NCBI GenBank assembly: GCA_963822115.1
Contig: CAWGGM010000012.1
Span: 124,001 to 188,000 of the forward strand
Direction: 5' to 3'
Source of the DNA: CAWDXG01 sp963822115
Lineage (GTDB): Bacteria; Myxococcota_A; Polyangia; Polyangiales; Polyangiaceae
Length of the DNA stretch: 64,000 nucleotides
Of this stretch, positions 55,708-63,899 are shown piece after piece. The notes below the pieces were generated by a model, which saw nothing but the letters and a program-made list of their open reading frames with translations, was not told the DNA's origin and did no database searches. Numbering within the stretch: position 1 is the stretch's first letter; each line of letters starts with the position of its first letter. The position numbers and the translations under genes are program-made.

Positions 55708-57588
55708 CTAGCGTCGACCGGCGCTCACCACGCGATGCCCGCGGCGCCGGCGCGGTCGGCGGCGTCCGGAGCGGCGGCGCCAGACGCGGCGCGACGGCAG
55801 GAGCAGCGCCACCAGCCCGATCGTCCAGGCGCTCAGATGTGCGTGGCCACCCGGCGCCAGCGCGCAGCTTGAACCACTTCCGCTCGAGCTGCCGCTGCAC
55901 GTCGCACCGTCGCTGCTGCTCGACGAGTCGCCGCTGCACGTCGCACCGTCGCTGCTGCCCGACGAATCGCCGCTGCACGTCGCGCCGTCACTGCTGCTCG
56001 ACGAGTCGCCGCTGCACGAGTCGCTGCTGGAGGACGACGACGAGTCGCCACTGCACGTTGCGCCGTCACTGCTGCTCGACGAGTCGCCGCTGCACGAGTC
56101 GCTGCTGGAGGACGACGAGTCGCCGCTGCACGAGTCACTGCCCGAGCTGGTGCAGCTCATGTCGACGGCGACGTTGCCCGAGCTGCTGGAGTAGTTGCCG
56201 GAGTTGCCGTAGCCGCCGCTGCCACCCACCACGACGTTGCCGCCTCCGGTGCTGCCGCCGCTGCCGTTGGTTCCCCAGGAAGACGAGCCTCCCGAACCGC
56301 CAGTCGCCTGCGAGTGGCAGCCGCCGTCATCGTACGTCGACGCGGCGACAATGGGCGACCGGGGGTCGGCCGGCAGATGCTCGATGCCGACGTCCGTGGT
56401 GCTCTTCGAGCCGAGCACGCCGCTCAAACGCGTGAGCCCGACCTGGTTGGCGAGCAGACCCGACATCGCCATCGCGAAGTCGTCGGCGGCGCCGCAGCGC
56501 AGCGTGTCCGCATCGACAGTGCCGGCCTGCGGCTTTTCGGTGCACGTGGGATCGGCGCCGCCATCCAGAGGCACGCGAGCCAGCAGACCGGAAGCGCATG
56601 CGGGAGCGACGGGCATGCCGATGCTGCCCGCCACGCGTGCTTCCGCCGCGGAGTGGGCGCAGCTCGCCGGGTCGCTGGTGGTGTCGCCGAGCTGGGCGGC
56701 GATCGAGTAATACGCGTCCGCGGCGGGAGGGATGGGTGTGATCTGGCCGGGCGGCGCGGTCCAGCCGAACAGGCGGGCGTTGCCACTCGCTTCGCGGATG
56801 AACGAGGCACCCGCCGCAGCGGTCAGCAGATCGTGGCGCTTGTCGACGTAGTCGCTGTTGCCGTCGAATGCGTGCCACACGGCCTTCACGTCCGCGGGGT
56901 CGAGCGCGGCTCCCGGCGCCATCCCACCCCGCCCGGGCAGGAGCGTCCACAGGGTAAACGGAATGGGATCGGCGCCGGCCGCGCGCGCGATCCCGAGCGG
57001 CAATGTCGAGAGCTCGACAGGCTCGGTGACGCGCAGTGCCTGGGTGAAGACGGACGAGCCCGGAGACAGCGGGTACAAGACAGCCAGCAGTCGCTGGCCG
57101 GGGATGTCGAGCGCCGCGCGATCTCCGGGCGAGAGCGCGAGCTGATTTTTGGCTGCGAAGGCGTCGAGGTCCACGACCGTGTCGAGCACCGCAACCTGCA
57201 GCGGGTGCAGGGTGGCTGCCGGAGCGTCCACCGCCGTGTCGTCGATCAGGTTCTTCGAGCCGCCGTAGCAGGCCGGCATGCCCGAAGGCGGCATGACCCG
57301 GGGCGCCGTGGCTTTCTCCAGCGCGCGGAACCACGCTTCGCTGGCCGGGTCCACCAGCGACCCCGGAGCGACCGGCAGCACGACGGCCACGCGCTTGGCG
57401 GATCCCGAAAGGCGGAACGCCGTCCACAGCGTGGTCTGGTTGGTCGAGAAGGCCGCGGCCACCCTGAGCTCGTCGAGCTTCGCGGGTCCGTCCGAGGAGG
57501 AGATCACGCGGCCCACTGCCCGCGCCGGCAGGCAAGCCAGAAACAGGGACAGCGCGACGAGAACAGCGCCGGCGCGGAAACGGTCCAT
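55708..57588 (-). CDS. DUF2330 surface protein with Ser/Cys repeats and MYXO-CTERM-like tail
   Basis: A 626-residue exported protein. A signal peptide (cleavage about LPARA, residue 24) precedes a DUF2330-type domain (about 25-415: VGRVISSSDGPAKLDELRVA, VAVVLPVAPGSLVD, PFTLWTLLPGRGGM). Then comes a Gly/Ser/Asn stretch and tandem units of the form CSGDSSSSSDGAT (about 480-570). The end has Cys in SSCALAPGG, a hydrophobic segment LSAWTIGLVALLLP and an Arg-rich tail RRVWRRRSGRRR. This tripartite end is the layout of MYXO-CTERM sorting signals, which route proteins to the cell surface. Probably an exposed adhesin-like protein; role unknown. Confidence 0.82.
   Translation of the reverse strand: MDRFRAGAVLVALSLFLACLPARAVGRVISSSDGPAKLDELRVAAAFSTNQTTLWTAFRLSGSAKRVAVVLPVAPGSLVDPASEAWFRALEKATAPRVMPPSGMPACYGGSKNLIDDTAVDAPAATLHPLQVAVLDTVVDLDAFAAKNQLALSPGDRAALDIPGQRLLAVLYPLSPGSSVFTQALRVTEPVELSTLPLGIARAAGADPIPFTLWTLLPGRGGMAPGAALDPADVKAVWHAFDGNSDYVDKRHDLLTAAAGASFIREASGNARLFGWTAPPGQITPIPPAADAYYSIAAQLGDTTSDPASCAHSAAEARVAGSIGMPVAPACASGLLARVPLDGGADPTCTEKPQAGTVDADTLRCGAADDFAMAMSGLLANQVGLTRLSGVLGSKSTTDVGIEHLPADPRSPIVAASTYDDGGCHSQATGGSGGSSSWGTNGSGGSTGGGNVVVGGSGGYGNSGNYSSSSGNVAVDMSCTSSGSDSCSGDSSSSSSDSCSGDSSSSSDGATCSGDSSSSSSSDSCSGDSSSSSDGATCSGDSSGSSDGATCSGDSSSSSDGATCSGSSSGSGSSCALAPGGHAHLSAWTIGLVALLLPSRRVWRRRSGRRRPRRRRGHRVVSAGRR
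55870..56150 (-). repeat. Tandem Ser/Cys repeat region
   Basis: In-frame direct repeats inside the DUF2330 gene, unit about 39 bp (encoding CSGDSSSSSDGAT) mixed with shorter 27-33 bp variants such as CSGDSSSSSSDS. Copies are near-identical in DNA, so the number is likely to vary among strains by slippage or recombination. Confidence 0.8.
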
Positions 57589-57692
57589 GTCCGGAGCTGG
57601 GCTGCAACGCGCATGCCCGGGAACAATTTCCCAGGATCACGCGCACTTGCGCTCTCCGGCGGCGCAACGTGTGAACGCCCGTCGCTGTGCCG

Positions 57693-58898
57693 TCAGGACG
57701 ACACTGCACCCGGAGCGGCTGGTGCGTGCACCCTGAGCAGACTCTGCTCGGCCGGCACACCCAGCCGCAGCGGAAAGCCGTAGTGGCCGGTACCGCGATG
57801 GACGTACAGACGGTCGGTGCCGCGTGCCCACAAGCCATGGTCCGGCGCGTTCATCAGGACGCGCAGCATGGTCCAGGGCAGGCCCAGGCTCACCAGACCG
57901 ACCTGGCCCCCGTGGGTGTGCCCGGACAGCACCAGGTCGGCCTCCCCTGCCGGCAGATGCCGGAACGCACTTGGGTCGTGCAGGAGCACGATGCGCAGCG
58001 CGCCCTCGCGGCGCGGATGGGCATCGCATGCGGCGGCGATGCGCGGTTTGCGGTCGCGCCAGCTGAAGTCCAGCCCCAGTACCTGCACGGGCCCCGCGTC
58101 CGTGACGACCTCCGCCGCTTCGTCCACCAGCAGCCGCGCGCCGATGCGCTCCAGAGCTTCAGCGACGGTGCGCGGCGCTTCCAGGTCGTGGTTGCCACGG
58201 CAGGCGAACACGCGACCCGGCAGCTGCGCCAACGGCTCGAGCGCGCGGGCCAAAAGCTCCGGATCGCTCTGCGACTCCATCGTCAGGAAATCACCAGTGA
58301 GCACCACCAGATCCGGCTGGCGCTGCACCGCGCGTTCGGCGATGCGCCGGAGCCGCGCCACCGACATGAACGGACCCAGATGCGGATCGGTGATCTGGAT
58401 GATGTGCAACGGTCGCTCGGCGCGCAGGCCGCGCGCGCGATGACGCCGCACGCCGTCGACCGCATGCCCGTCCCGCACCTCGATGTCGACGTCCTCCTCG
58501 CGGCTCCATAGCGACTGCGCGACGCCGACGGCCGCCACCGCGTACGGCAGCCAGGGCAGCGGCAGCGTGGCGCCGAAGGCCAGAGCCACCGCCCAGGGCA
58601 GCGACAGAATGGTGCCGGCCGCGAAGAACGCTGCCGGAATGCTCACGAAAACCCGGTAGGGCAGCGGGCGCATGCGCGGCCACACCAGCGACAGCGAGTG
58701 CACGTAGACCGTGGCGTGCAGGTACAGATAAAGAGGTAGGATCCACGCGAAGCGCGGTGCCAGTGCCAGCACGACCAGCGTGTGGATGCCCAGCGTGATG
58801 CCGCGGAAGATCGCGTACTGTCGCGAGCGGAAGCGGGCCGCCAGGACCACGACGAGAGCCGCCGCAAGCACGGATGCCGGGGCGAGATAGGCCGTCAC
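57693..58898 (-). CDS. Membrane-anchored metallophosphoesterase
   Basis: A 401-residue protein. The first ~130 residues hold four membrane helices (ASVLAAALVVVLAA, GITLGIHTLVVLAL, FVSIPAAFFAAGTILSLPWA, PYAVAAVGVAQSLW). The cytosolic or periplasmic domain has the calcineurin-like metal motifs in order: IIQITDPHLGP, VVLTGDFL, ACRGNHDLE and LSGHTHGGQVGL. This plan matches YkuE/YaeI-type phosphoesterases, some of which cleave lipid pyrophosphates such as UDP-diacylglucosamine. The exact substrate is unknown. It is divergent from the radical SAM gene. Confidence 0.9.
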   Translation of the reverse strand: MTAYLAPASVLAAALVVVLAARFRSRQYAIFRGITLGIHTLVVLALAPRFAWILPLYLYLHATVYVHSLSLVWPRMRPLPYRVFVSIPAAFFAAGTILSLPWAVALAFGATLPLPWLPYAVAAVGVAQSLWSREEDVDIEVRDGHAVDGVRRHRARGLRAERPLHIIQITDPHLGPFMSVARLRRIAERAVQRQPDLVVLTGDFLTMESQSDPELLARALEPLAQLPGRVFACRGNHDLEAPRTVAEALERIGARLLVDEAAEVVTDAGPVQVLGLDFSWRDRKPRIAAACDAHPRREGALRIVLLHDPSAFRHLPAGEADLVLSGHTHGGQVGLVSLGLPWTMLRVLMNAPDHGLWARGTDRLYVHRGTGHYGFPLRLGVPAEQSLLRVHAPAAPGAVSS

Positions 58899-58992
58899 GT
58901 CCGTCGAGTCTCCATGCGCTGGACATGGACCTGGCGCAGGCCGGGCCCCGGCGCAAGGGGGGCCAGGGACGAGCGCTTGGGCCGGGAGCGTC

Positions 58993-58998
58993 TATAAT
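58993..58998 (+). promoter_or_regulatory. TATAAT -10 box immediately before the radical SAM gene
   Basis: A perfect TATAAT lies 9 bases before the ATG at 59008, with no ribosome site between. Transcription from it would begin within about three bases of the ATG, i.e. a leaderless message. No good -35 is seen at the right spacing. Confidence 0.45.
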
Positions 58999-59007
58999 GC
59001 GCCGCGC

Positions 59008-59883
59008 ATGGACTACGTGGGCCGCATCTTCCGTCCTCCGAGCGAGGCGCGGAGCCTGCTTCTGCAGGTGACGGTGGGCTGCAGCCACAACCGCTGCGCG
59101 TACTGCGACATGTACCGCGACAAGCGCTTCACTGCGAAGGCGCGCGATGTCGTGGAGCGCGATCTGGACGAAGCAGCGCGCCTCGGGCCGCGCTTTTCGC
59201 GCGTGTTCCTGTGCGACGGCGACGCGCTCATCCTCTCGACGCGACGCCTGCTCGAGATCCTGTCGGCCGTCCGCGAGCGGCTACCGTGGGTCGAGCGCGT
59301 GGGCGTGTACGGCGACACGCGCAGCGTCAAGAACAAGAGCGTGGACGAGCTCCACGAGCTCCGCGAGGCCGGGCTCGGCATCGTCTACCATGGAGTCGAG
59401 TCGGGCAGCGACGAGGTGCTCGAGCTGATCGACAAGGGCGGCACCCGTGCCGAGTGCGTCGAGACCGCAGCCAAGTTGCGACAGGCCGGCATCGCGCACT
59501 CGGTGATGGTGCTGCTCGGCGTCGGTGGGCGGAAGCTCTCGGAGGTGCACGCGCGCGAGACGGGCAGTCTCCTGTCGGAGATGGACCCGCCCTTTGCGGG
59601 CGCGTTGACCACGACGCTGGTGCCCGGCACGCCGCTCTACGAGCTCTCGGAGCGCGGCGAGTTCGAGCTGCCCGACCGCTTCGGCATGCTGGCGGAGCTT
59701 CGCACCATCGTGTCCGGCGCCAGGCTGTCCGGCTGTCGCTTCTCGGCCAACCACGCCAGCAACTACCTGCCGCTCACGTCGGTGCTGCCGCGCGACAAGG
59801 AGCAGGTGCTCGAGGTGCTCGACCACGTGCTGGGCGCGCGCGACGAGCGCCTGCTCAAACCCGAAGCCCTGCGCGGTCTGTAG
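59008..59883 (+). CDS. Radical SAM protein
   Basis: A 291-residue radical SAM enzyme. The cluster-binding motif is VGCSHNRCAYCDMYRDKR with C25x4C30x2C33, one residue longer than the classic Cx3Cx2C; the same spacing occurs in a subgroup of Elp3-like radical SAM proteins. Other motifs follow: FLCDGDALILSTRRL, GIVYHGVESGSDEVLELIDK and a C-terminal domain with GCRFSANHASNYLPL. It should bind a [4Fe-4S] cluster and SAM; substrate unknown. It starts after a TATAAT box with no leader and is followed 23 bases later by a lipoprotein methyltransferase gene. Confidence 0.88.
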   Translation: MDYVGRIFRPPSEARSLLLQVTVGCSHNRCAYCDMYRDKRFTAKARDVVERDLDEAARLGPRFSRVFLCDGDALILSTRRLLEILSAVRERLPWVERVGVYGDTRSVKNKSVDELHELREAGLGIVYHGVESGSDEVLELIDKGGTRAECVETAAKLRQAGIAHSVMVLLGVGGRKLSEVHARETGSLLSEMDPPFAGALTTTLVPGTPLYELSERGEFELPDRFGMLAELRTIVSGARLSGCRFSANHASNYLPLTSVLPRDKEQVLEVLDHVLGARDERLLKPEALRGL

Positions 59884-59906
59884 CCGTGATGTGCTAGAGG
59901 GCGGGC

Positions 59907-60713
59907 ATGTCAATCCAGCGATTGTCCGTGGTCCTGTCCGTCGGGCTCTGTGCCGTCGCCTGCGCGCCGCCGGCGCAGCACGCCGCACCTCCGCCGCCCC
60001 CTGCCCCGGCCTCCGCTCCGGCCCTCGCAGCCAGCGCGCCGCCGGCAGCGACCAGCGCAGCACCGGCTTCGTCCGCGGCGCCTACGTCGTCGGCGGAGCA
60101 CGCGGAGCACGCGCACAGCGCGATGCACCACCGCTTCAAGAACGCGAAGAAGTGGTCGAAGATCTTCGACGACCCGGCACGCGACAAGTGGCAGAAGCCC
60201 GACCAGGTGATCAAAGCGCTGTCGCTCGCGCCGGACGCGAAGGTGGCGGACATCGGCGCCGGCACCGGCTACTTCAGCGTGCGGCTGGCGCGCGCAGTGC
60301 CGCGCGGCAAGGTCTTCGCCGTCGACATCGAACCGACGCTACTCGAGTACATCCGCCATCGCGCAGAGCACGAGGGACTGAAGAACGTCAGTACCGTGCT
60401 CGGCAACACCACCAGCCCGAACCTGAAGGGCCCCATCGATCTGGCCCTGGTCGTCGACACGTATCATCACATCGACGATCGCCCGGGCTACTTCCGCGGC
60501 GTCGCCCACGAGCTTTCGCCGCACGGCCGCGTGGTCATCGTCGATTTCCGCATGGGAAAGCTCCCGGTAGGTCCGCCCGAGAAGCATCGCATCCCGCCCG
60601 CACAGACCACCCGCGAGATGCAGCAGGCCGGCTACAAGAAGTGCGGGTCCTTCGACAAGCTGCCCTACCAGTACGTGCTCGAGTTCGGGCTGGACTGCAA
60701 GAAGGCCCACTAG
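59907..60713 (+). CDS. Lipoprotein with methyltransferase-like domain
   Basis: A 268-residue protein with a lipoprotein signal (MSIQRLSVVLSVGLCAVAC, lipobox AVAC19), an Ala/Pro/Ser tether to about 62 and a His/Glu-rich segment. A Rossmann methyltransferase domain follows, with motif I KVADIGAGTGYFSVRLARAV (DIGAGTG 115-121), AVDIEPTLLEYI and VVDTYHHIDDRPGYFRG. Such exported 'methyltransferases' recur in myxobacteria, though the cofactor SAM is cytosolic, so the activity may differ or the export may be incomplete. Its TAG is the first triplet of the repeat element at 60711-60860. Function uncertain. Confidence 0.8.
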   Translation: MSIQRLSVVLSVGLCAVACAPPAQHAAPPPPPAPASAPALAASAPPAATSAAPASSAAPTSSAEHAEHAHSAMHHRFKNAKKWSKIFDDPARDKWQKPDQVIKALSLAPDAKVADIGAGTGYFSVRLARAVPRGKVFAVDIEPTLLEYIRHRAEHEGLKNVSTVLGNTTSPNLKGPIDLALVVDTYHHIDDRPGYFRGVAHELSPHGRVVIVDFRMGKLPVGPPEKHRIPPAQTTREMQQAGYKKCGSFDKLPYQYVLEFGLDCKKAH

Positions 60714-60860
60714 GTCACCGAGCGCGATTGCTCTACACACCGCCTGGTGTTTCGACCAAGCCGCTCCAACCCGGAGCGCCGACGGCTGCGCCGCCCTGCC
60801 TGCCGGAGAAGTCCGTTCTGATGCTTGTCCTATGGGCGTTCGGGCCCCGACCCCGAACGC
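60711..60860 (+). repeat. Intergenic ~150-bp element, copy B, with hairpin
   Basis: Inverted second copy of the element at 19003-19160. It begins at the TAG of the methyltransferase gene and ends with a hairpin, GCGTTCGGG (60836-60844) pairing with CCCGAACGC (60852-60860), 18 bases before the end of the convergent esterase gene. A 7-base deletion relative to copy A lies at about 60801. Confidence 0.75.
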
Positions 60861-60877
60861 GAGCCGCGGCGCCTGCG

Positions 60878-61885
60878 CTATGCGCCCGCGGGTTGCAGGC
60901 CGTGCCGCTCCAGGAAGCGGAACGTGTGCTGCCAGCAGCGCCGCGCGTTCGGCCGCCAGATCATCGCGTGGAAGGCGTGCACTTCGCCGGGGTAGTAGCG
61001 CGCTTCGTGCTCCACGCCGAGCCGCTCGAGTGCCACGGCCAGCCGCTGCGAGTCGTCGATCAGCGGGTCCTTCGTGCCGCAAGGTACGAAGAACGGCGGC
61101 AGCGGCCGCTCCGGCGCCTCGCCGCGTTCCAGCAGCAGCAACGGATCGGCCAGGTCCAGCATTTCGCTGGGTTTTCGTTCGACACCGCGCAGATAGGCGT
61201 GGCTCACTTCCTGGAGCCGGTCGTCGATGAAGGTGCTCATCCGCGGCCAGCGCTGGCGGAAGCGCTGGGGATTGCTCACCTGCAGCATGCCGCACGCCGG
61301 GACGACGGCGCGCGGCGCGGGCACCGATTCACGGAGGCGGCGTGCCCACGACTCGGGCCGGCGGTACGACGCGGCCACCGCAAGCGACGTGACCAGGTTC
61401 GCCCCGGCGCTCTCCCCAGCCAGCACCAGTTGCGAGGCGTCGCCGCCGTAGCTCTCGGCATGCTCCGAAGCCCACTCCAGCGCAGCGCCCGCATCTTCGA
61501 TGGCAGCGGGGAATGGATGCTCGGGGGCGAGGCGGTAGCTGATGTTGAACACCACGTAGCCCTGCCGCGCAAAGGCCAGACCCATCAGCCAGTGCGTGTC
61601 CTTGCTCAGGATGCGGAAGCCTCCGCCATGGACGTAGAGCACCGTCGGCAGCCGATCGCCGGGAGCGGTGTCGGACGGCCGGTAGACATCCAGCAGATGT
61701 TCGGCAAGACCGGTATCCCGGTATCGCACGTCGTGGATCACTTCCACGTTGTGCGCTTCCGGTCGCGCCCGCGGGTGGAGTCGCCCCGCCCCGGCGAGAC
61801 CCCGGAAGAAGCCGTCGACCACGACCGAGCCGGTGCGGCGGCGGAGGCGCTCCGGAAGACGGGAAAACTGCATCACACTCTGCAT
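60878..61885 (-). CDS. Alpha/beta-hydrolase, HSL-type esterase
   Basis: A 335-residue hydrolase of the hormone-sensitive-lipase group. The oxyanion motif HGGG (86-89, YVHGGGFRI) precedes the nucleophile S159 in LAGESAGANL. The acid is in PCGTKDPLIDDSQ and the base in YPGEVHAFHAM. Length and order fit bacterial HSL esterases that cut short or branched acyl esters. No signal peptide is evident. It converges with the methyltransferase gene across the repeat element, and about 50 bases separate its start from the hotdog gene's stop, so no operon is clear. Confidence 0.9.
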   Translation of the reverse strand: MQSVMQFSRLPERLRRRTGSVVVDGFFRGLAGAGRLHPRARPEAHNVEVIHDVRYRDTGLAEHLLDVYRPSDTAPGDRLPTVLYVHGGGFRILSKDTHWLMGLAFARQGYVVFNISYRLAPEHPFPAAIEDAGAALEWASEHAESYGGDASQLVLAGESAGANLVTSLAVAASYRRPESWARRLRESVPAPRAVVPACGMLQVSNPQRFRQRWPRMSTFIDDRLQEVSHAYLRGVERKPSEMLDLADPLLLLERGEAPERPLPPFFVPCGTKDPLIDDSQRLAVALERLGVEHEARYYPGEVHAFHAMIWRPNARRCWQHTFRFLERHGLQPAGA

Positions 61886-61934
61886 GTCGGGCCCGAGTCT
61901 AGCATGAGCCCCGCACGTGCCCGCCCCGGGCGCT

Positions 61935-62426
61935 CTATTCGTCCACGCGCAGCCAGAACGCGCTCTGGTCGCCCTCGTAGCAGACGTCGCCTTCGTGCGT
62001 GAACTCGAAGCTGTAGCGGATCACGTGACGCGACTTGCCGAGACGCTGCTTGGTGGCGGTGCAGGTGGCCTCGATGGGCGTGCCCGGCGGCACCAGCTTG
62101 CGGAACGCGACCTTGTGGATGTTGCTGCCGTAGCCGACCCAGCCGGCGCTGTGCCGGAGGCCGAGCAGGTAGTAGGCGTGGACGAAGCCGAGCATTCCGG
62201 TGGCGTGCACCATCACCGCGCCGGCCACGTGCCGCGGGTGACGCGTCGGATGCACGCGCTGCTGATCGGTGAACGGCAGCGGACGCTCGGTCGGCATGCG
62301 GCAGCGCACCAGCCTGCGCTCCGCGTCCGCTTCCAGCAGCTGGTCGAACAAGAGCACCTGTGGGTCGTAGGGCAGGTCGGCGAGAAAGGCGTCGTCGAAG
62401 GCGCAGGGCATCTCGGGCAGGCTCAT
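61935..62426 (-). CDS. Hotdog-fold protein (FabA/thioesterase-like)
   Basis: A 163-residue protein starting at 62426 (MSLPEMPCAFDDAFLADLPY). The body has the hotdog pattern: a central helix in HVAGAVMVHATGMLGFVHAY, then strands GSNIHKVAFRKLVPPGTPIE and VIRYSFEFTHEGDVCYEG. This resembles FabA/FabZ- or beta-hydroxydecanoyl dehydratase-like domains and some thioesterases. Whether it acts on ACP or CoA esters cannot be told. It lies 14 bases after the YjbQ-family gene on the same strand. Confidence 0.7.
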   Translation of the reverse strand: MSLPEMPCAFDDAFLADLPYDPQVLLFDQLLEADAERRLVRCRMPTERPLPFTDQQRVHPTRHPRHVAGAVMVHATGMLGFVHAYYLLGLRHSAGWVGYGSNIHKVAFRKLVPPGTPIEATCTATKQRLGKSRHVIRYSFEFTHEGDVCYEGDQSAFWLRVDE

Positions 62427-62440
62427 GTCGTCTTGGTCCT

Positions 62441-62875
62441 TCACTCGCCGGCCACGTGCACGACGATCTGGCGCCGGTGCGGGCGCGAGCGGTGCTCCCA
62501 CAGGTAGAGCGCCTGCCAGGTGCCGAGCGCCAGCTCGCCGCCCACCACCGGGATGGACTCGGAGCTCTTCGTCAGCGCCGAGCGCGCGTGCGCGGGCATG
62601 TCGTCGGCGCCCTCGGCGTCGTGCTCCCAGCGCCGCGACTCGGGAGCGACCTCGCTCATCCAGCGCTCGAGATCGCGCAGCACGGCCGGGTCGGCGTTTT
62701 CCTGGATGACCAGGCTGGCGGAGGTGTGGCGCACGAACACCGTGCACAGGCCCAAGCTGACCCCGCTGTCCCGGACGACCTGGCGGATACGCGGGCCGAG
62801 ATCCGTGAAACCGCGCCCCGATGTGGGCACTTCGAGAGCTTGTTGGTGTACCGTCACGCGTTGCCCGTATAGCAT
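62441..62875 (-). CDS. YjbQ/UPF0047 family protein
   Basis: A 144-residue protein of the YjbQ (secondary thiamine-phosphate synthase/UPF0047) family. The ATG at 62875 has GGGGA nearby; a GTG at 62857 (MTVHQQALEV) would match the family N-terminus equally well. The conserved part is ITDLGPRI-like (FTDLGPRIRQVV), then LCTVFVRHTSASLVIQENAD with the active-site His, and GTWQALYLWEHRSRPHRRQI at the end. Members show weak thiamine-phosphate synthase activity, though the physiological role is unclear. Divergent from the YihY-family gene, 40 bases apart; the hotdog gene follows after 14 bases. Confidence 0.9.
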   Translation of the reverse strand: MLYGQRVTVHQQALEVPTSGRGFTDLGPRIRQVVRDSGVSLGLCTVFVRHTSASLVIQENADPAVLRDLERWMSEVAPESRRWEHDAEGADDMPAHARSALTKSSESIPVVGGELALGTWQALYLWEHRSRPHRRQIVVHVAGE

Positions 62876-62915
62876 TCCCCGCCGCAGCGTGGGGTCCGCC
62901 GCGCGCACTCTCCGC

Positions 62916-63899
62916 ATGCTGGAAAAGACCCGCTCCCTCAAGATCAGCGCACTGACGCGGCTGGAGACCTTCTTCGACCGGGGTCCGGTGCGCCGGGGCG
63001 CGTTCTCGCTCATCCGTGGTATGGGACGCCACCGCCTGGCCCAGACCGCGAACGCCATGGCGTTCGACCTGTTCCTGGCCTCCATCCCGATGATCGCGCT
63101 CGCCGGCTGGGCGTTCGCCCACGGGCTGAAGGACAGTCCCGAGACGCTGGCCACGCTGTCGAGCCTGGTCGACCACACGCCGGCGGATATCCATCTGCTG
63201 ATCGTCCGGAACTTCGGCCGGTTCTCGGTGGGGGCCGTCGCTCCGCTGGCTATCGTCGGCTCGTTCTGGCTGGCGTCGTCAGCGTTCCACACGCAGATGC
63301 GCGTCATCGAGATCGCGGTCGGCGCCGAGAAGCGTCCCTGGTGGACGAAGCGGTTGATCGCGCTCGGCTGCGTGCTGGTCGCGCTGGCAGCCATCGGCCT
63401 GTCGAGCTTCCTCGCGGTGGTGCTCGCCGGCGGCCCGATCGCCGTGATGCGCGCGCTCGACCCGGACGTGCCGCACAGCGGCGCGCGCGTCCTGAACTGG
63501 GTCGCGCTGCTGGTGGCGATCGTGACGATCACGACGCTGCTGGCCGGCTTCTACCGCATCGGCATCCACCGCCCCGGCGTGAAGCGCCGCGTGTGGCCCG
63601 GCGCGGTGCTGGCGGTCGGCATCGGCGGCTTCGCCTCCTACGCCTTCGGCTACTACGCCAGCACGCTGGCGCGCTTCACCATGTTCTACGGCAGCCTGGC
63701 CGCCGTCGCGATCGCGCTGGCCTGGCTCTGGATCTGGTGCGCCGCGCTGCTCACCGGCGCCGAGCTCAACACCCAGCTCGAAAGCGCCGAGCGCCGCCAG
63801 CCCCCCAACCCCGAGCGCCACAGCCTACCCCCGCCCGGCAAGCGCGCCTCGGGGCGTCCGCCGGAAAAGTTCCCCTCCACGCGCCCGCCCTCCCTGTAG
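62916..63899 (+). CDS. YihY/BrkB family inner-membrane protein
   Basis: A 327-residue membrane protein starting at 62916 (MLEKTRSLKI). About six hydrophobic helices are visible, including ALAGWAFAHGL, FSVGAVAPLAIVGSFWLASS, LIALGCVLVALAAIGLSSFL, VALLVAIVTITTLLAGFY and LAAVAIALAWLWIWCAALLT. The family's conserved end G-A-E-L-N is present (LLTGAELNTQLES), followed by a Pro/Arg-rich cytosolic tail. The function is unknown; the earlier label 'RNase BN' for this family was withdrawn. The last 100 bases of the window after this gene show nothing recognisable. Confidence 0.88.
   Translation: MLEKTRSLKISALTRLETFFDRGPVRRGAFSLIRGMGRHRLAQTANAMAFDLFLASIPMIALAGWAFAHGLKDSPETLATLSSLVDHTPADIHLLIVRNFGRFSVGAVAPLAIVGSFWLASSAFHTQMRVIEIAVGAEKRPWWTKRLIALGCVLVALAAIGLSSFLAVVLAGGPIAVMRALDPDVPHSGARVLNWVALLVAIVTITTLLAGFYRIGIHRPGVKRRVWPGAVLAVGIGGFASYAFGYYASTLARFTMFYGSLAAVAIALAWLWIWCAALLTGAELNTQLESAERRQPPNPERHSLPPPGKRASGRPPEKFPSTRPPSL

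Noticed and set aside
55870..56150. Direct repeats resembling a CRISPR array
   Set aside because: Repeats are in frame inside the DUF2330 gene, without unique spacers of constant length and without cas genes.
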